Shown piece after piece: positions 44,639 through 58,735 of a stretch of DNA of 64,000 nucleotides (positions are counted from its first letter, which is position 1; each line of letters starts with the position of its first letter). The position numbers and the translations under genes are program-made. The DNA is from Apteryx mantelli. Its lineage: Eukaryota; Chordata; Aves; Apterygiformes; Apterygidae. The stretch is from contig NW_027118693.1 in assembly GCF_036417845.1 (NCBI RefSeq), positions 1,126,001 to 1,190,000 on the forward strand. Direction: 5' to 3'. A model generated the notes under the pieces. The model was not told the DNA's origin. It was given only the letters and a program-made list of their open reading frames with translations, and did no database searches.

Positions 44639-46019
44639 GGAATGGACACTCTGTTTACAAACAGCTGTTCCAGGGCCTGCCTTTTTACTCTAAAACTTAT
44701 CAAAATGATGGCTGGGGTTGCAACGTGCTAAGAGATGGCCTGATGCCTTCCGTTGCATAGGCACAACCAGCTGTTAATGTGTCGTGATTTTCCTCCGCAG
44801 TTACTGACTCTTATTGTTCATCATGCACTGAAGAACGATGTGCGCTTGGGAAGTGTGGTTAGCCTACAGGCTAAAAAGGCAGTGTATTGTTTCCTGTGCT
44901 TCTCTCTGAAACTCAGGTTTGGATTCCCGTTTGCCTGTTTTTCCTTGACATCTCATCACCTCCCAAAGAATCTCCTGTGTCCGGTAGTTTAGTCACCTGT
45001 TACAGGGCAAATGTATCCTAGAATCTTTTTCAGAAATGGACTTAAGCTCCCTCGTGAGATTCCCTTGATTGCGAGCTACTTCCAGAATTTTCTTTTCAGG
45101 GATTTGAAGCCTTCTCAAATCCAACTACATTTATTGGTGGCAACTTTATGGATGTTTGTTCTTGTGCCAGCATTTCCCGTGAGCTTAAGTGGTTCTCTGT
45201 GCCTAGAGCACCTTCGGTTATATGTAACTATCATGTTTCCTCTGTCTTCACTGTGCTCTGTTAGGTTAAATTCTCCTAGTGTCCTTTTGAATGACAGGCA
45301 CTTCATTTCTGGAGCATATTCACAGCCTGCCTTTGTTGCTTTTTGTTTGAATATAAATTCCCTTTATTTTCCTTTCAGAAGAGACCAGAATTATCCACAA
45401 TGCTTCATATGATATCTGTCAAGTGCCAGTATGAATACTTCTGTATCCGCTGGTTAAATATGGCTTTTTTTCATGATTCTACTGGTGGATTATTAGTGTG
45501 TGATTAGCTGGTGCACTCAGTTTTGTATCTGGATAAGAAATGCATGCTAGCTTCCCCATTTACTGAACCCCAGTTTAGAGCAGAAATTCTTGTGGTCAAT
45601 CCTGGATGCCAGAATGATGTTCCTGTTCTCTCCTCCTGGGTGCTCTCTGCGGGGATCACTGCCCTGTTCTTCGAGAACTCTAGGATGAAAAAGAAAGAGA
45701 GATTCATATACTCCAGGAATCTCTGTGGATGTCCTGCTTTTTGTTTTGCTAATCATTTCTTTTATTAAAATACGCTTCCAACTTCTCACCACTATTAGAT
45801 GGAAGGCTACAAGCCTAAATTGGAATTTGCCTACTGTGAAAATAAGTAAAACTAGATGGCTGGTTTCCAGGGATTCTTTCTTGCTTTCTGCATAGTGGAA
45901 CTGTATGCTAATCTTTTGTGTATATGCAGAGCCTTGATAAAGTTCCTATGTAGGCACCAAGTGTGCGTGTCAGATTTTCTGCATGTTTGTGTCTGAGCCG
46001 CCTTGTTTCTTGCAATTAG

Positions 46020-46113
46020 GAAAACCTTGGTACGTACTCCCGAGGAGGAAAGAACAAGAAAGAAACTTAAAGAACGGATGAGGAAATCGCTGACACTCAG
46101 GATGGCAGTGTAG
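46020..46113 (+). other. Isolated exon-like segment, basic
   Basis: After 'ttgcaattag' the frame reads 'KTLVRTPEEERTRKKLKERM' and 'RKSLTLRMAV', then TAG at 46111. The Lys/Arg/Glu-rich sequence is protein-like and may be a last exon. I cannot name the gene. Confidence 0.35.
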
Positions 46114-48223
46114 GTTTGTTCCGGCTTTCAGTTTTCTTTACCATGTTCCAGCCAGAACCTCATCTTAAAGAAATGAGCTGAACTACTGGATACTCTTCAT
46201 CTCTTCATATTTCTGTATAGCCAAGGAGCTTAAAAGCCATAGTCATGGACTCCAAGGCGCCGCTAGTAAGCTCAGGACCTAGAGTCCTCAAAAGGAACCA
46301 GTCCTTTTCCAAAATGCTTACAACCGAACACAAGAGAAAAGGCTTGTCTGAGGGCAGGTGGGAATACAAGGAAATGGAGAGTACTACTCTGAATGATAAG
46401 CACTGCTCTCACTACAGCAGCAGCCTGACAGTTTTTGTGGGTTTTGAGCAGCCCAGCCAGAATATTCAGGAGGTGAGGTAAACTGCCAGATGCATATGAA
46501 AAGCTCCTGTGAAGCGTGAAGATGACAGGGGAGAAGAGAACGTGCTTCTGCATTTGTGTGTTGAGCAGGCAGGCAGTTGGAGCTGCTGTCAGGGCCGGCT
46601 TGGAATTCAGAGCTGTCCTCTGGGTACTCCGTAGGAAATAATGTAGGAACGAGGCTAAATCGTGAAAAGCCTTAGCAAATTTATGTTTGCTGTGAGAGAA
46701 GAAACTTGAAGGGTTTGGGGAGAATGCTCTTTGTGATTAAGGCACTAAGCTCAGAATATGAGCTTTGCAGCACCTTTCTGAAAGGATGTGAGTGGGGCAA
46801 GGCTGTATTTCAGGAGAGAAGAGCAGGTTGCAGTAGCTGAGCTGATCAGGCTTTGAGGGAGAGATGCAATACCTCGTGAAGGCGGTTCCTCGCACATGTT
46901 CTGCAGGCTGTGCAAAACTTTGAATGAGGGGAACGAAAACCTACCAAAAAGTTCAAGGCAAACGTGCAGGTATGAGGTCTTAGTTAGCCCTGGGGTAATC
47001 TTGTTATTAGTCATTAACAGGCCAGGGAAGAGTGCACGGCCATTTTTTATGCCACCCAAAGAAGCACGTTGGCATCAGGACTCCTTGTAGAACAGTGAGA
47101 GACCATTGAGAGGGAAGGAGGAAGCTAGGGAGGGTGGCGGAAAGAAATGGAGGTAGGGCAAGAGATGCCTAAAAAGAAGCATGGTGAAATGTGCCAAAGG
47201 CAGTAGACTAGTAAGGAAGAATGAGAGTTGACTAATGGTCTGGAAGTCTAATTCAGAAAAGTTACCCTATGATTTTAAGCAGAGTGGCTTCAATACAAGG
47301 CCTGGGCGATCTAGAGAGTGGAGCGGTGTGACTTGGTTCAAGTGTGTGGATTTCAGGGAGGTGGACGGGAGAATGTTGCATAAAGGCACTATAAATAGTG
47401 TGTCAAATGGAGGAAAAGAGTACGGGGCGGCATTTCGTTAAGGTGCAAAGTGAAAACTGTGGAATTTGAAATGGGGAGAAAAACTGAAGTATGCTTTCCT
47501 AGTGGGAAGAGTGCCAGAAGAGAATGCGTGATTACAGGGAAGCATGTGTGAGTGTTGGTGTAAAGGAAGTTAGATGGCATCACTGGACCAAGTGGAGGGA
47601 TTCAAGGAACAGGAGAGTAAAGAACAGAAGAGGAGAGAAGTTCATGCTGTTGTGATCAAAGAGAAGAGTGCTGGAGGAGTGAGGCGTGGGCTTGGCAGTG
47701 CTCACAGACTCATTTCTCAGTTTTCCATGTGCTCTGTCTCTATACTCCATATCATTTATCTTGCATTCAGAAAGCAGGACCAATTTTCTTTTTTTGAAAA
47801 AAAATTTTTTTTAACTGAGAAATAATATGAAATTATTCTTAGTTGGCAGGTAGGTAAACAGAGCATGTATGTTCCTTTGCTGGCATCTGGCTGCTTACTT
47901 GAGAAGGTATTATTAAAAGCTGGCTAGACAAGTACACTCAGTGTTTTGCATTCTTGGTGTCATTCCTGAAAGAATTTCAAGTTACTTTGCAGAAGCTAAT
48001 GGCAAAAGCCTTTCCTGTATGCATCATAATTAATTGAAGCTGTCTCAGGAGCTCCCTTCTTTCCTTTTCCTGCTCTTTTTGGTAACCGCTTTGAACATTA
48101 AGTTCAGTGGAAACCAGGGGCAATAGATTCGCAAGCACAATACAGTGCCTTTGCACAGCTCTGGCCTACTGTATGCAAAAGTCAGACTGAACAGAAGTGC
48201 AATGTTCTTTTCTAATCCCTCAG

Positions 48224-48303
48224 CTGCCAATCCTAGTTTCTTCTTGGACTGTTTCTCTGTGGAAGCCTACTTAAACAAGAACAAGTCCAAAAAGAAGCGG
48301 TAA
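48224..48303 (+). other. Isolated exon-like segment ending in KKKR
   Basis: After acceptor 'tctaatccctcag' the frame (entering with two bases) reads 'NPSFFLDCFSVEAYLNKNKS' and 'KKKR', then a stop. It enters in the same phase as the segment at 48783, so the two could be alternative or consecutive exons of one gene. Confidence 0.35.
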
Positions 48304-48782
48304 TGGTGAGTGTGGTGACAGAGGTTGTTTTGCATTCTGTAAGCACTTGGAACTTGGAAAATGCTCTCTATTGCATGATATGAGCACTTTGTTTAGCATT
48401 CTTGAGAGCAGTCCATTTAGGAAAGAAGAGGGGGCCTCAGTTTTGGAAGACAGACTGGTATGTGCAAGTGGCTTATGTTTCAGAGAGTGGATACTTCATG
48501 CTCAGTGAAACTGGGTGCTTTCTGTGTCAGTTGCGTTGGAGAAAATGAGCAATTTGAGCTGAATTTTGGTTGCAAACTAGTTAGGCCTTTTGCCTTCCCA
48601 GCAAAGACTGAATTTTGCTCTCACAAGGAAAAACATGTAACGCTTTTTGAAATCACATGCCTGAGGAACATAACGGGCTGGACAATTTGTAGATCTCTCT
48701 CACAGTGCGTTCCAAGGTAGACTTCTCTTGATTTTTGACATAGTGTGTTCTTAATCTTGTTTGTGTTGTTGTTGTTGACAAG

Positions 48783-48894
48783 CTGGCAGATGGAAACATG
48801 CAGTCTCCTACAGTGATTCCCCCTCCTCCTCTTCTGAGGATGAGGAAGATTTTGCGAGGCGCGGGAAGCGCAGCCCTAGCAGAGCTTTCAGAAG
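48783..48894 (+). other. Isolated exon-like segment, Ser/acidic-rich
   Basis: Acceptor 'gttgttgacaag' and donor 'agaag|gtgagt' bound a 112-bp open segment: 'GRWKHAVSYSDSPSSSSEDE' then 'EDFARRGKRSPSRAFR'. The mix of Ser/acidic and basic residues is typical of nuclear proteins. The donor is strong, but no following exon was found in the next several kilobases. Confidence 0.45.
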
Positions 48895-51800
48895 GTGAGT
48901 GCGGTTAGAGAAGAGGGGAGGGAGGAATCTGCTGAAGTGGAGGAGCAACTGCGTGGCTGTGAAGTGCTCTCCTCCCTGCTCTTGTACAGATTCTAAATGG
49001 TGTCAGCATTGAATCTCTTGGCATAATATTTAATCTCTTGGGACTGGTGACTCTAGCTGGGCTGTCTACACCTGGCCTTTTAGAAGTGATTCTTTAAGAG
49101 CAATTGGACTTTGCTGGAGGGGCTGGGAGTAAACTCTAAATGTTTGAATGTAAAATTCTACTGCCCCTCTGCTTTACAGTAGTTTATTCAGAAAGAATAC
49201 TCCCATAACCCCCAAATTATAAATAGAGGCAATGATGGAGTTTCTTTACCTTTCTTTAACCTGTGGTATGTGTTCTGTTGAATTTATCTTTAGGTGTGGG
49301 TGGCCTCTCTGACCAAAGTTCAGATGTAAAAAGAGAGATGGTCATTTTTCCGTTGCTTTATCCAGAGGTCCTATGACAGATCCAAAGTGTGGCGTCCAAG
49401 GTAACAGAGACTGTATTACCACTATCCATGCAAACTCAGCTGTTTGCAGGAGAATATTAAATTGAGGAATCAGTACATTTGCGTGCTTAGAAAACTTCTA
49501 TCAGTATTGAGCTTTTATGGTAGTAATTTCTTAAGGGTGGATAAAAGCTGGAATATATGTAGAGTCAAAGCATATGCAATGCCTTCTCATAGCTAAGGGC
49601 TTAGTGTCCTGTGTACTACAAGGAGACTGTACTCCGAAAGTGTCCTGGTTTAAAAAGGTGAGTTTGGCGATGTGGGGATTTTTTGAGCATTTTAGGTACA
49701 CTTGATTAGTTTATGAGCACGACAGGTTTAACTGTTGGAAGTCAATTCTAATTTGCTGCTTGAAAGACCAGGTGTTTCCTTGTATGGGCACAATATCTGT
49801 AGATGTAATGATTACCTGTAGCTATTCTCTGTCAGCAAAACTCAACTCACAGTATGATGAAATATGACTTTAAGTTCTTTGCTTTCAGCAAGTTTAAAGG
49901 AATTGCAAAGAACAAAACCAAAAGCTTTGAATGATTTTTCTTCTTTATTCCTTGTAATTCTTTTCTAAACACCAGCAGGCTAGCTTTTCTTATTGATACT
50001 TAGGTATTATCTGGAGATGCAGAATACCTTTTTCTTTCCCCCAGCTTTAGACTTTCTGCTCAACTCTTGCTGACAAATTCCGGGAGAGAAAATCCAAGAA
50101 CTTGCATCTTCTTAAAGAGTAACCGAAGGCTTTACTATCAAGTCTTGCCTGTCTGTCTAGAGAGACATCAGATACGTGGCTGAGGGCTGACCTGTGAATG
50201 AGCTCAATGAACTGTTAAAGACAGAAATAGAAATGGGAGGAGGCAGATGGGCCACTAGGGGGAAACAGCGGTAGTTTGGGGAGAAGCTGCAAAGTTTTAG
50301 ATAGCAGGATGGCCTTAGTCATGATATTTCATGCTATCATTTGAAGGAACTGCAAGAATGGCTTCCGGTAGAGACTCCAAGATGTCAGTGTTTGAGGTAG
50401 TGCTACTAGGGCTGAAGTGCTTTGTACTCTTTGAGGAGGCCAATATTAACTCTTGTATCCTAACACCATTTTTTGTCATCGTCTTTGGAAAAATAAGGTA
50501 GAAACTTAGCACCCTGGCTGCTGGAGTATTCCATGGGAGAGCAACCTGGCTTCTGCAGTCCTGAGGAAATGGAGGACTGTTTCCAGGGACAGCACTGAGC
50601 CCTGACCTGGGGGCTTAGGCCTGAACTGCTGGAGCCTTCTGTGAGAAAAGGGAACTGCCTTGATGCCAGCAACTGTTGACATGGCTGGAAGTGCAGTGTT
50701 CAATTTAGAAGGAATTTATTAACAGTGGAACAAATTTGTAGAAATTCCAAGTTCCGCTCTTTCAAAGTATTGGACGGTAAGCACACCTAGTCAAGATTTT
50801 TGTTTCTGTATTCAGGAGGAAATCGTCAGCATGAGAGTAACCTGTTCGATGTTTTTATCGCCTTCCTTGAACGTGAACTCTCAGAAGTCTAGAAGGCGAA
50901 GGATGCATTCCTACTGAAGTCTGCTGATGGGAATTGGTGTAGTTGTCTTGCTAAAGTCCCTGAAACACAAGGTGGAATTGAGCTTCCCAATTTTTCAAGC
51001 CTTGGCCTTCATGAAGAAAGAACTGACATCTTGGTTAAGGCATTGAAATGCTAACTGGATTTCTCTTATGAACAATGTAACAACTATATTTTGCAATGGC
51101 AGACTGTCAGAAGGTAGGCTTTTGGTGAATGTACTTTGCTTGCCTTTTACATTGCACATATTACATGCACTGAACTCAGGATATAAGTAACTATCTCAAA
51201 GTCACGGGAATTCTTCTCCTAGGCAAACTTATACATCTGTCTAATAAGCCTGTGGGGAGGAGGGGGGAAGGCTGGGTCAGCGTGAATCTCTTGAGTCAGA
51301 AAACAGTTTAGACAAGTGTTTTCAGTATTGTCTTCTGCCTAAGCAAATTTTAAGAGATTCAGGCAGGGTGTCCTAGTGGTATCAGTATGCATTTGCTTGG
51401 GAAAGCACAGCATTCAGGTGCTTAAGAGATCCATAAATGAATCTGAAACTGAAAAAGGAAAGCTACCAATGGAAGAGCTCCTTGGGGAGATTTGCATGAC
51501 GTACATCTGATGTTGCAAGCACCAAAACTGGTGCCTATGCTGGACTGTGCTGTAAAAATGTAGTAAATGTAGCTTCCCGTGAGACTCCAAGAGCCCCCCA
51601 CTCTACATGGCCATGTGGAGTATAAAAGATAGTTGGTGCTGTCCTCTGGGCTTCCTGCGTGCTGCTGAAAAGGAGGTTTGCATGAGAATATTGAGGCATG
51701 TAGAATAGGCTGCTGCGGAACTAATAACTCTCTATCTATGCAAACTAACAGGTGTAAACAGGATGTAAACTGAAAACTATGTATCAACCATAGAGTGGGT

Positions 51801-54800
51801 ACAGGCAAAGTGTCAGAACATGCCTACCAAGACAAAACAGTTACTTAATAACAGAGTGTAATTTCTCCTTGGATTAGATTATAGGCCTAGCTACCCAGAC
51901 AGAAACAGGCCTGAACCTCTGCCTGACTTCAGAGCTACTGAGAGCTAAGGTCACTCCTAAGGAGCCTCACAGCTCGATTCGTGTGGGGCTGTGCTTGAGC
52001 AAAGCAGATGAGCCCTTCAGCAAGGTGTAGGAGCCTGGGTACGCTGCTGCACCACCGGCAGTGCCGAGTTTTCAGTTCAGAGTGGGCTTGTGTCCAAGTC
52101 AATCTGGAGCACGAGCAGTGCCTCTGCATTTACATCAGCAAATAGTTTCTGTCATCAGGCTATGCTAGGTTGTAAATTATGGGTGCTGACAGGAAGTTTG
52201 TTTTTTAAAATCACCGACCAGACACTGACTACTCTTTCTGTCTCAGCAATGGTTTTGGATCAGAAAGTAAGTGGAAATTCATATTTCTTTCTTGTTTTGT
52301 CCAGTTCAGACTCTCTAGACCTGACAGGCATGCCAGACAAGCACTGTTTCCTTCTATGGCTGTACCTAGCAAAAGAATTCCCCAATGTGGGCTTCCGCAG
52401 TTTTCTTGACCTATCTTCCTTCAGTCCTCCTCATGGAGGAAGGTCATGACTTATATTGTCATAGGACATACTGTATATATTCAAGAGAAGGCTGGGATCA
52501 CAGGAAAGCACCAGAGATTACACATTCTTTTACATCTCCTGAATAAAGATTAAGCAGTGCAGTCACATAAGGTTAGTACCTCTGCAGTCATGGGACTGTT
52601 GCAGAATGCAGTACCACTGTTTTCAAACATTACTGCTGGAATGGAACCAAATCAGATGTTTGACTTTCAACAAGAAAAAAGAATGTTAGCCTACTTTAAA
52701 GTGCCTTTTCAATATTTAATTTATTTCATTTTTTTTCCCACCCTTTTTCTCCCATTGCTTGCTAGTTTCAGTTCTTAACTCAGTGTTTTCAGTAGAAAAT
52801 CTTTATTTAGTTCTGTTTTGTTGTTTTTTTTTTCCCTTGGCCAAATTCTCTCTGGGTTATATCACTGTGATTTCAGAGTAAGTCAGGAGGAATTGTTCTA
52901 GATTTACGCTAATTTAAAACTAAATATTAGCTAAAGGGAGATACTAGATTCAGACTAGTGCAATTGAATGCTTTCCTCTGCTTCAGTCAGCTGCAGTGAT
53001 TATTCAGTCTTCATGTTTCACTTGTGAATATAGCAGATTTTAGATATAAATCTGACTTACACAGTAGTTGCACATCTAGGCTGGATGCAGATGACTGCAC
53101 TCAGATACCATTTGTATGACAGTGATTGAGCAAATCCATCACCGTACAGGTAACCGGGGAGGACAGGTCCCTGTGGATAGTGTGAATGGAAATGCTGTTA
53201 TATCTGCCCCTGGACAAAATGCCCATTCCTGTATTTGAATGTAGTTTATTCTCTGGAGCATGTATTTGAACTTTGATCTCAGGGTATTCTTAAAACTCTT
53301 TCCGCTTGAATTCTGCCCCAATGCACCTGTGCTTTTCCATTCTTTGCAGCTCTTGGGTTTTGCAACCAATTCAGCTGCTGTATGTGTTCTTGTCTTCTCA
53401 ATCTACAAGAGACACTATCAACATTCTTCATCTTTTTCTGTGTTTGATTTTAGTGTTCAGACCCTCAAATACCTTTCTCCTGTGCATTTTGCATACAATA
53501 AAAACACTCCAAGATATGTCAGGCTTTCTCAGGTAAGCTGTGATAGATAGATTAGCTGCATTTAGAAGGAAAAAGAAAATATGAAATATATTCTGAAGAT
53601 ACAGCACAATTGTTATTTTTTCTTACAGTAGCACCCACCAACATTAACAGAGCTCTGATACACTTGCATACAGTAATTATATAGTCACAGCTAACTTCAG
53701 ACATTAGCACAGTAGGGAAATTAAATAATTCATCATGGTATCTTGACACTAATCCTTGCTTCTTTGATGTATATAAATCATTGAAGGGCATGTTGTCCTG
53801 TAAATGCTCTAACCAGGCTCCAGGTTAGCCAGCCGAACACCCAATGTGCTTTGGAAGCCCGTCTTGGCACAGCGCAGAGTGTGAGATATTACCCAGGCTG
53901 TCTTGGTGAGACCCATCCAGCTTCAGCCCTCACCTTGTTAGAGTCTGGCCAGCAGGAACTGCAAGCAGACAGATCTACAGTCAAGGAGAGCTCCAAATCA
54001 CTACCGCATCTGTAGTGCGTTTCTCCTCAAAAATCCTTTCAGGTTGGGAAGTGCTGTAATATCTTCTATACAGAGGAAATCAGGTTCAAGAACATCAAAG
54101 CCACATCAATATAATCTGTGAAGGCAGGTCAGAAAGCCTGTAGTTCCAGGGTCAGATGAGACAACCTCGCTTGTATCACTTGTACTCATCTAGCATCCCT
54201 AATATTTCTCTACCCATGAAATATACCATACTCAATAATACCTTCAGCTCCTGCTTTACATTTGATTTACAGCAGCTGTGCTGCCTTTTGCTGCTAACGC
54301 TGTTATTGCCAGGGATTTTGATCTTAGTGACTTTGAGTACAGAGGGTGGATTGGCAGTCACCCATGCTCCAGCGGATGAAGCAAGCCAGTCCATGGTGTA
54401 AAGGGTAGGGATGGGAGCTTTAGGCATCACCTTTATGCTAGAACTCGAGCAAGGCTGTTTTGACTAGGGCACTTCACTGACTTTCCCTTCTCCTTTCCAA
54501 GATCCGCACTGTGCTGTTTTGCAGCAGCTCAGCTGGTTTCCCCATTGCCAAGACTTCTCAGCCACCTCATCTTAGAGGTTCTCCAGCTTTTTATATATTC
54601 ATGCATCAGTTTCCTGGAAAGCTGTATTTTTTTGATAGAGAGCATGCACACAGCACCACCAAACTGCTCAGCTACTGACTCGCTCTTTGGTCTTTAACTC
54701 ACATTTCTTCATCTGTCTTGCCCGTGGCCCTGTGGAAATAAGCATTCCCGCAAGCGCTTGCTGACTCAGGCCTGGCTTTAATGACACACTCCTGTTTACC

Positions 54801-56039
54801 CAGAGGTTAAAATGGTAAAAATTAATTGATTTACATCAGAGCTGTACACATCCAAATCTAAAAGCTTGTTCACTCAAAATCCAAATTTCATACAAGCGAA
54901 CAAACAAAAGCCATCTAAAACTTCTCGTTCATTAAGAGTTTTTGAAAAAGTTTAGACATTTTTGTTGTTATTATTTTATCCAAAATAACCCTTCCATCCA
55001 AAGTATTAATCTCAAATGTATTTATATGGTTGTTAAAGAAGTAACTCAAACAAGAGTATTTCATTAGAAACTCTCTTTAACTACACAGAGAGGAATTCAT
55101 AGTTGTGCTCTATCTTTGTGCTTAATCACCTCCTTTCAACACAGTAATTTATTAGCAAATCTCTTGAGGAGCAGTTCTCGTTTGTGTTGGGAAGCAAAGT
55201 AAAGTCCTTGTACGTTCAGTGATAATGGTTTAGTTACATGCCAGATTTTGTGAAGCCCATTATCTATATTATGTGTCATTTCAAAATGACTGGAGTATTC
55301 ATTTATTTTGATGGTGATAAATGAATTCTAGAAAGATCTGTGATTACTTTGTTGATCTAGCCCTATTCCAAATTCTCTGAACTAAGAAGAAAACAAAATC
55401 TGTCTAGTTCAATGAGGAAATAAAAAAATCATAGCCTAATGAATACCTAAATGAACTAAACCGAACCAAATCCAAACAGCTCAAGCTTTATGCACTTTAG
55501 TCAAGAGGGAGACAACTAAAAGGGATAATGTTTTGGTTTTACTCTTTGCTAACATATGACGTTTGGGGCTCGATGGGACAAAATGATTTCTTGTTACAAA
55601 GGTAGGATTCCTAATGGAAAAGAGAGTAACTTTTTGGGGGGGAAAATATGCACACACCACTGGGGATTGTTTGGCAGGAAGAATGAAGGCAAAAAGCTCC
55701 CATGTTGTCTCAGAATAAGGGCAATAGATTTTGTCGGACCTCCTGCACTGGTAATGCGTATTGTGCAGAACAGAAAGTATGAGATAGCATCTAATACAAA
55801 CAGACTTTTATTAGTCACTGCCTAGGATATCTTCTAATACCTCATGATTTGCCTTTATTCCATGTAACTATATGGTCTGAATTGGAACATCAATATTAGG
55901 ACTCTAAACCGAAGGTGGGACAGTGTGAGTGAGGAGCGTCAAGCAGAATATCTACATTTAGGAAAAGGAGAAAAAATGATGTGGTCAATGACAGGCCCAC
56001 GAGACCTTAGTAGTATGTGATGCTGTACAGCAAATATTG

Positions 56040-56260
56040 AAGGAAAGAATAAATGAAGAGAGGGGACATAAATGGAAAAGATGGCTTTTTAAAATTAAAC
56101 ACAGTTTTTCTGAGACAGACTGTCTGAAAAAGAAACAGGTAGTTGTTCTGTAAGCAAAAAATGATTTTTTTTACAGAAGAGAAGAACCTTAGGTTCAGAC
56201 TACGCAGAATTTATTGAAGTATTTGACACAGTGCCACATAAAGACATTTTTAGGTAAGCA
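56040..56260 (+). mobile_element. Ancient LINE reverse-transcriptase relic (CR1/L2-like)
   Basis: At 56208-56250 the plus strand reads 'EFIEVFDTVPHKDIF', which matches the LINE RT motif 'SKAFDTVPHxxLI'. Frame-disrupting changes surround it. The copy is clearly much older than the CR1 copies on the left side. Boundaries are guesses. Confidence 0.5.
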
Positions 56261-56929
56261 GGAGAAGAAGAGAGCACTATAAGAAATGTTGTGTCTTCTT
56301 CCAATCCTCCTCCCACCCAGTGTTTAACTGGGCAGCAGCATCCATCCATGCCACAAGCCAGCCAGGCTCTGGAAGGCTGGATACAGCCTGCATGACTGCC
56401 ACATAATATCTGGACAAGAACTGGCCTTCATCCAGCCAGCTGAGATGTCAGGCAGAGTGAAGCTACAGTTGTCTGTCTCCCTCTGGGTATAAGAGAGTCA
56501 TCTTTGCCTCATCTCCTCCATGGTACTCCAGAGCAGAGCCGTTAGATGCTGCTGGAATTGGCTCCCTGAGTAAATGCAAGTCTCACTGCCGCAAACACGC
56601 TATAAAGCTTTGTGACAGCAACAGAAATTAGGGTTTCAAACACCAATTTTCCACACTCAGATAGCTAAATGCTCACATCACAGTTGTTGTAACCCTCACA
56701 TTACCATATTCTCCTTGACATTCGTCACCATTAGTTGTTGTCCCACATCTAACATTTAGTGGTAATCTCTGAGATGAGGAATCAAAGGTGCATTTTTATT
56801 GCATTTATAGCATGCTTTTGAGTGCTATGAATAGTTTAGAAATGGAAATCCCTCTGCCATTTTTCTTCGTTCTGCCCACTCTAGCATGCCATTTTTTTGT
56901 TTATGCTAATGGAAGCAATAAGCTCTGCA

Positions 56930-57240
56930 GAGAAGCGCATTAGAGGAGACGCATCTAGTGCTCTTTATTCTGCCTTTTGGCAGCGAAGGGCCCCGATCCC
57001 CCTCCTGCTGCACATCAGCGGAGATGCATTACCTCCATGCGCACGATCCTCGCTCACACCAGCAGCCCGCTATTGCTGCCTCGAAACCCCAGTCCCGTTG
57101 CCCATCCGCTTACTGGAACAACTCAGCGAGGGCCACGTGGAAGTTACTTATTTGTGCCATTTAGTTTCCCCTGTACAGGCACAACGCTCGGGAACGTCTT
57201 TGCGTGCCACTTGCACGTGAAGCTGGGGATGAGGATTTGC
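56930..57240. other. GC/CpG-rich island in AT-rich surroundings
   Basis: CpG dinucleotides cluster here ('gcgcattagaggagacgcat', 'gcgcacgatcctcgc', 'cactcagcgagg'-like words) while flanks on both sides are AT-rich. No exon with splice sites was found. It could be a small conserved regulatory element or a relic of a gene; nothing in the sequence decides. Confidence 0.3.
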
Positions 57241-58715
57241 CACGATGGACAGAAGCAAAGAATGAGCGCTTGTGTGTTCTTAGTTAATATTTTCTCCCCG
57301 GCACTCCTCTGGGCCAGTCCCAGTTGTCGAAAGCCTCTGTTTACCAGTCCGGCTTCCCTATTTCAGTACGATGCGTCCCTTCTCATCTGCTCGTGTCTTG
57401 GCTGGCGGTTTGTCATTTGATCACTTGATTATCAAGGAATAAAAGGGAAAAAGAAACAGATTGGTAAAAAAAAATTGGACTTCTTCAATAGCTGGAGATC
57501 AAAGAGTGCAAAAGCAGACACATTCTGAAACGCCCTGGCTACAGAGCACTGGCGACAGGGTTAAACGAATGCCACCAGGAAGCCGCTACTGGTTTTGTTG
57601 CTATTATTTTAATAAAAACCGACATGTTGACTTCTCTGTCTAAATGAAGTAATAACTTATACCGGTAGGCTCTACCATACCGTGTTAATTGCAGCTAACG
57701 TAGTTTAGCCAAACGGTTTAGTCTATATTTAAACCAAAGCGAAATAGTTTAGTCTGAACAACTTTGCATTTCCTCAGATGTTCATAATATTGTGCGTATT
57801 GCTTCAAAGCAAAGCAAAGCTTCACCTCAACTAGGCAAAATAATTGGCCCCCTCTTTATCTGAAGCTACAGGGTAATTGTGGATAGATGTGGCTCAGACC
57901 CATCAGCTCGTTCAGTCCTTCCCTCTGCCAAGGTAGGGTTGGCGCTTTTAGGGTATTCAGCCTCAGGTCTCCCTCCCTTATTTCAACTCATTCTTTCTGA
58001 GTTACATTCCTGCGTACGAAACAGCCCCTCTCTTCTTCCTTATTATTAATGCTCTACAGGCAGCCGGACACTATTATGCACTTTCGTAGGTGCTCAGAGG
58101 CAGTTTGTTCTTCCATTCTTACCTAATTCATCACTTTCTCTTTCAGACCTATGAAAGGTTCTTTGAGTTGTTTTCAATGTGTGTTTCTCTTAAAGATAAA
58201 TGCCTATTAATAAACAGTCTAATATAATATTCAGGGTTGACATTCAGAAGTATTTAAACACTGGAGAAGAAAAATTCTTCAAGAATAAAACAATTAAAAA
58301 AACCCCACTCTCTTTATTGACAAATATATCTCCAAACTGAAAAATACAGACCAGTCGAATATACTTTCCTTCAAAAATAGAGAAGCTGCTGAATTTCATT
58401 TAAATGAGGCTTGTGTTTTTGGATAAATTCTGATTCCTTCTGATTCTTTTAAATCAGGATTAGACCACAGAAGAATACTTGATCCAAGATCGGTATCAGA
58501 CAGAGGATGTGCAGAAGTGGTGGTAACGCCCTGCATTTTGGGCAATATAGCCTTCATGTTTCTTTTTTCAATAACCCAACTATGTGCTTCTAGGCCAAAG
58601 GAGAGAATCACAGTCCATGTGAAAGGGTAGAGAAATTCTGCAACATTAAAACCTGCTTCCCTGTACATGAATCCAAAAATTTCCAACATTTTAACATGCA
58701 CTGTGGTTGAGTATT

Positions 58716-58735
58716 AAAAAAAAAAAAAAAAAAAA
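58716..58735 (+). repeat. Poly-A run of 20
   Basis: An uninterrupted A run. No retrocopy or SINE body was recognised just upstream. Confidence 0.8.

Noticed and set aside
44801..44870. Exon-like 'LLTLIVHHALKNDVRLGSVV' after a good acceptor
   Set aside because: No GT donor follows ('cag|gctaaa') and no partner exon was found; left out as a feature.
45504..45792. Overlapping frames on both strands of 65-85 codons
   Set aside because: No splice sites, no motif and no repeat family recognised; treated as chance.
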